Of a DNA stretch of 64,000 bases, positions 60,508 to 64,000 are shown one piece after another. This DNA is from Hyalella azteca (Eukaryota; Arthropoda; Malacostraca; Amphipoda; Hyalellidae). Under the pieces are notes generated by a model. It saw nothing but the letters and a program-made list of their open reading frames with translations. It made no database searches and was not told the origin of the DNA. Position numbers and translations under genes: made by a program. Location: positions 340,615 through 404,614 of the forward strand of contig NW_025947610.1 in assembly GCF_000764305.2 (NCBI RefSeq). Direction: 5' to 3'. Positions within the stretch are counted from its first letter, which is position 1. The number at the start of each line of letters is the position of its first letter.

Positions 60508-62635
60508 TTAGTAAGTTAAAATGTTATGTATCATTAAAAAAATATATAATTTATAATATATAATATATCTTTCCGTCTAAGAAATCGGTAACCAATGGGA
60601 TTTAAATGTTAAACGGAAGTGCCATCAGTTAATAATACTTTATTTATAAATTAATTACTGTCAGTGGGACTAACGGGATTGTGTTATTTCAGGCATTATG
60701 CAACACGTTCATTCTTTAATATATTCCTCTAAAGTTATGTAAGTTACTCACTGATTTAAAGAGAACTACTCTTACCCATACTGGCCTCCACAGCAGCAGG
60801 CTCACAGGAGCTCTAGTGATGAATACCTCCTTCAGCGCTACCTTCAGCGCTACCTTCAGCGGCGCCTCCTTCAGCGGCTCCTTCAGTGCCTCCTTCAACT
60901 GCAGAATATTCACCCTACGTCATGTCATGCACTGTATCATCATTATACCTAATTAATGTTTGCCGGTACTCCGCTATTAGGAACAGTAAGCTCCGTTTAG
61001 CAGGGCCCGTATTTTTTTTAATTCAAGGTATAATTTTCGTTTCGTTTCTATAGCGATATTTTCCTTGTTGTCGTAATTCAATCTAATGCTAAACTTGTAT
61101 AGTGACAAAAATTGAAACCTCAAAATTTTAAATTCTGCAAAATTTTACAAATAACGGACATCAACATAGATTTTTGAAAATTTAGCAATTTTCCTAAACA
61201 TTTATGTGATCGATTTATATTATTATGTTTGAATATATTATTTCATTATGATTGACATTGATTTATGATGCTATTAAATCACACAAGTTGTTATATACTC
61301 AAACACGTTTGTTTCAGAGACAGCGGATTTCTTCCTGTATTGCCATGAACATTGAGAACAATCATTGATTGTTCTGTATGACGCTCTGTGTGACTTGTTC
61401 GGTGTGACTTGCTCTGTATAACTTACTCTGTGTAACTTGCTCTATGTAACTTGCTCTGTGTAACTTACTTTGTGTAACTTGCTCCATGAAACTTGCTCTG
61501 TTTTACTTGCTCTATGTAACTTGCTCTGTGTGACTTTCTTTGTGTAAGTTGCTCCATGAAACTTGCTCTGTGTAACTTGTTCTGTGTGACTTTCTTTGTG
61601 TAAGTTGCTCCGGAAAACTTGCTGTGTGACTTGCCGTGACTCTGTTAAAAAACCGTTGCGTAATCGTCAGATGTAGCATATTTATTCCTGGAAGCGCATC
61701 GGCAGGGTGCTGTAATAAGTTAACATAATTTTCATCGCTAATTTAACAGGAAACTTTTTAGAAGATGCACTCATTTATCTTTTTTAATGATTAGGCAAAT
61801 ATTTATTATCTGCTTTTACCAACCAAACTTGACAGCGCAACCAAGTTATGATAACATTTTAGAAAGCTGTACTGTCAATATTATATTTAATATTATTTAA
61901 CAGTGCAATGAAGGCTTAGATTCTTAACATACAATCACAGAAGCAAATACTGCGTTTGTGAGAGCGAAACGAGTTCGCTTGTAATTTCTCATCTGCTAGC
62001 ATTAAACCCAAAAAATTTCCCTCGAGCAGCAGCACATAAACAAACTAATTCTCGCCAATTTTGGAGTTGCAATTTTCCGCTCTGTATATGTTCAGGTCAT
62101 ATGATATATTTACGTGAAATCAATCCAATTATTCTATGAAAAAAAAAATTTGTGGGTACTAGGTAGTTCCTTAGGTTTACATCTAAGATAGAACTATACT
62201 TTTTCGCGGCAAGATTTTCAAGTTTGTTGTTTTTCCCCGAACGACCGCCGAAATCAAATAGGTAAACATTTAAATCTAGTGAACTACTATTAAATCTAGT
62301 GAAGTATGTAAATGGATTTAAGAAGAAAATTTCTCTATAGATTTAAGTTTTAGGAAAATTTGTTATTTAATGTTTTATGTACACGAGTTTTATATTTATT
62401 TAATCATGAAGAAGTTCAGAACTGTTATGAGCTTATGACTTTTAAATTTAAGCAGCTTAATAAGTTTAACTGCCTAACACAAACGGTAGTAATTTATAGC
62501 AAGTCTTCTTCTTATTACTTAAAACTGAACTTCAAATAAATTTTGCCATACTTCTGCTTCTGCAGCTAGCATATAGTGACATTGTAAACACTTAACAGTT
62601 AAGATCTTGGGAAGTTGGGATTGCAATGTAAAATC
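60508..62635. other. Non-genic AT-rich stretch
   Basis: Contains a short 12-bp repeat (ctaccttcagcg-like, about 60835-60900) and the 16-bp minisatellite listed separately. No gene was recognised. Confidence 0.45.
61378..61640 (+). repeat. 16-bp minisatellite
   Basis: About sixteen degenerate copies of TGTGTAACTTGCTCTG. Confidence 0.9.
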
Positions 62636-62639
62636 CCAG

Positions 62640-62947
62640 TGGTTTCAGTTCAGACTCAGAGTACCATGATTGGCGCGGGCTGCGGAGAAGTGCGGGTTTG
62701 ATCCCAGCTACCTGCGACAGTTTCTGGTCAGAATGGGCGAAGAGGCCGGGTGGTTAAGCACTGCAGAATTGTAGCAGTGAGTTGCGAGTTTGAGACTGCA
62801 AAATGCTGTGAATGTTCTGCCATAGTGACAAACCACAGATTTTTTGGAATCAGTTCATTTTTTATTTCCTCATTTACTCACGATTTAAACCAATTTCTTA
62901 TGTGTGATAATGCAGGTATCCAGGATACTTTACTGGTCTACATATAG
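62640..62947 (+). mobile_element. Composite tRNA-like SINE with conserved 3' tail
   Basis: The first unit keeps CCAGTGGTTTCAG and the B box GGGTTTGATCCCAGC. The second has GGCCGGGTGGTTAAGC and GAGTTTGAGACTG. The tail from about 62825 matches 7932-8058. It is homologous to the interrupted element at 25300-25695 on the other strand. Confidence 0.78.
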
Positions 62948-63394
62948 TAGGTATGTGCATTGTGCACAAAGTACGCTCAAACGTAAACAATGCTGGCAAA
63001 ATGGCGGACAGCCACTTTCCGCATCGGCGCGCGTATGGTATTTAATTTTGAAAGTCCCACCAAAATGTTAGCTTAATTTGATTGACTTTTGTTTGGAAAT
63101 GAACTAAAAAAACTTGAACTATGACGACATCATTTTTTTTTTCGAGAAATGTCTATCATGTACCTGCTTAGCTGGGATGTGCAAGAGGTAACATTGGGGC
63201 GGGAAATAAACATGGATATCGTATTTTGAAATTAATGAAAGATAATTTGAAATCAAGATTATAGTTTTTAGAGCATGCTCTCAAAATTTCAGAGCTTTGC
63301 AGCCATTCGGACAGTTTTTCTACCATGTCCTGTCGCGCTGTTTACGTTCAGTTCAGTCATGAGCCAGTGAGGTAAGCTGGTCCTGAACTACTGC

Positions 63395-63710
63395 CAAGAC
63401 TGAGACATGAGACAAGACATGAGATGAGGTATGAGACAAGCTACAAGACGAGACATGAGATGAGATGAGACGCGAGACGAGACATGAGACAAGACATGAG
63501 ATTGGACATGAGACGAGGAGATGAGACATGAGACGTCAGACGAGACGTGAGATTGGACATGATACGAGGCATGAGACGAGATGTGAGATGAGATGCAAGA
63601 CGAGACATGAGACAAGGCATGAGACAAGGAGACAAGCATGAGACGAGACGTGAGACAAGAAATGAGATTGGACATGAGATGAGACACAAGACGAGGCATG
63701 AGACGAGGCA
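63395..63710 (+). repeat. GAGAC/ATGAGAC minisatellite
   Basis: Irregular units such as GAGACAAGACATGAGAT and gagacgagacatga. Minus-strand frames across it are repeat translations. It ends exactly at the adapter at 63711. Confidence 0.92.
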
Positions 63711-63748
63711 CTGTCTCTTATACACATCTAGATGTGTATAAGAGACAG
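63711..63748. other. Second Nextera mate-pair junction adapter (artefact)
   Basis: The same 38-bp head-to-head mosaic-end sequence as at 32296. It joins the minisatellite on the left to a fragment of a DNA element on the right, so these two may not be neighbours in the genome. Confidence 0.97.
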
Positions 63749-63958
63749 GTCTAAGTTACCCCAAGAGCTGGGGTAACAAAGACCATCACTTTTTTTGAAA
63801 TTACATAAAGACTATGAGAGGCAGGAGCCAGCAATTTATGGTGAGTGAAGCTAGAGTATAGACCTGTATTTTGCATGTTTCAATTCAAGTTTAATTTAGC
63901 TAGTAAAAAAATGGCTTCATTTATAAAAAAAAGTGGTCTAAGTTACCCCATTTTACGG
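63749..63958 (+). mobile_element. Fragment of the 5484-6660 DNA-element family
   Basis: About 190 bp (from ggggtaacaaagaccatcac to ATTTTACGG, followed by TA) match 6469-6660 closely. Its left edge GTCTAAGTTACCCC is the same as its own right-hand terminal region, which suggests a collapsed or chimaeric copy created at the adapter. Confidence 0.85.
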
Positions 63959-64000
63959 TACCCATGATGTATGATCATTGTCTTCATTGATCAATAATAG

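Noticed and set aside
63388..63727. Overlapping frames starting MCIRDS or MYKRQ
   Set aside because: They start in the Nextera adapter and run through a minisatellite; they are artefacts.

Overview
This is a eukaryotic, AT-rich, intron-rich genomic window, most likely from an arthropod. A crustacean is my inference; no sequence here fixes the species. The evidence is GT-AG introns with readable splice phases, invertebrate-style ALYREF and fibrillin genes, many minisatellites, several families of terminal-inverted-repeat DNA elements and tRNA-derived SINEs. Nothing bacterial, plasmid or viral was seen.

Layout. Positions 1-10.1 kb hold two copies of the mRNA-export adaptor ALYREF (THO complex subunit 4) facing each other tail to tail. 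The first is the 3' end of a plus-strand gene (189-993). The second is a complete four-exon minus-strand gene (10054-4206) whose 4.5 kb first intron is packed with DNA elements. A short decayed ALYREF-like fragment lies between them. Positions 10.1-18.4 kb hold no recognisable gene, but three GC-rich, phase-compatible putative exons (12036-13195) suggest the 3' end of an unrecognised gene that stops right against a 20-bp minisatellite.

Positions 18.4-54.8 kb are one plus-strand gene, a fibrillin orthologue. I could thread 47 exons with consistent splice phase (9918 nt, 3305 codons plus stop). They give a signal peptide, the fibrillin unique N-terminal domain, N-terminal EGFs interrupted by a large Gly-rich cassette, hybrid domain 1, and then about 45 EGF modules (mostly calcium-binding) interspersed with seven TB domains and hybrid domain 2. 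A PDGRP-repeat cassette, a second Gly-rich cassette, a furin site and the fibrillin C-terminal propeptide complete it. The secreted product should assemble extracellular microfibrils.

Positions 54.8-64 kb are non-genic apart from a PIF/Harbinger-like element (59550-60507, TTA duplication) carrying an 87-codon ORF, a SINE, minisatellites and part of the same DNA-element family seen at 5.5 kb.

Two general points stand out. First, at many fibrillin introns the exon-intron junction itself is tandemly duplicated, on the donor side, the acceptor side or both, leaving arrays of decoy splice sites. One coding exon also carries a near-perfect in-frame 147-bp duplication. Second, two 38-bp Nextera mate-pair junction adapters (32296-32333 and 63711-63748) sit in the sequence. 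They are assembly artefacts, so local order around them, including intron 14 of fibrillin, cannot be trusted.
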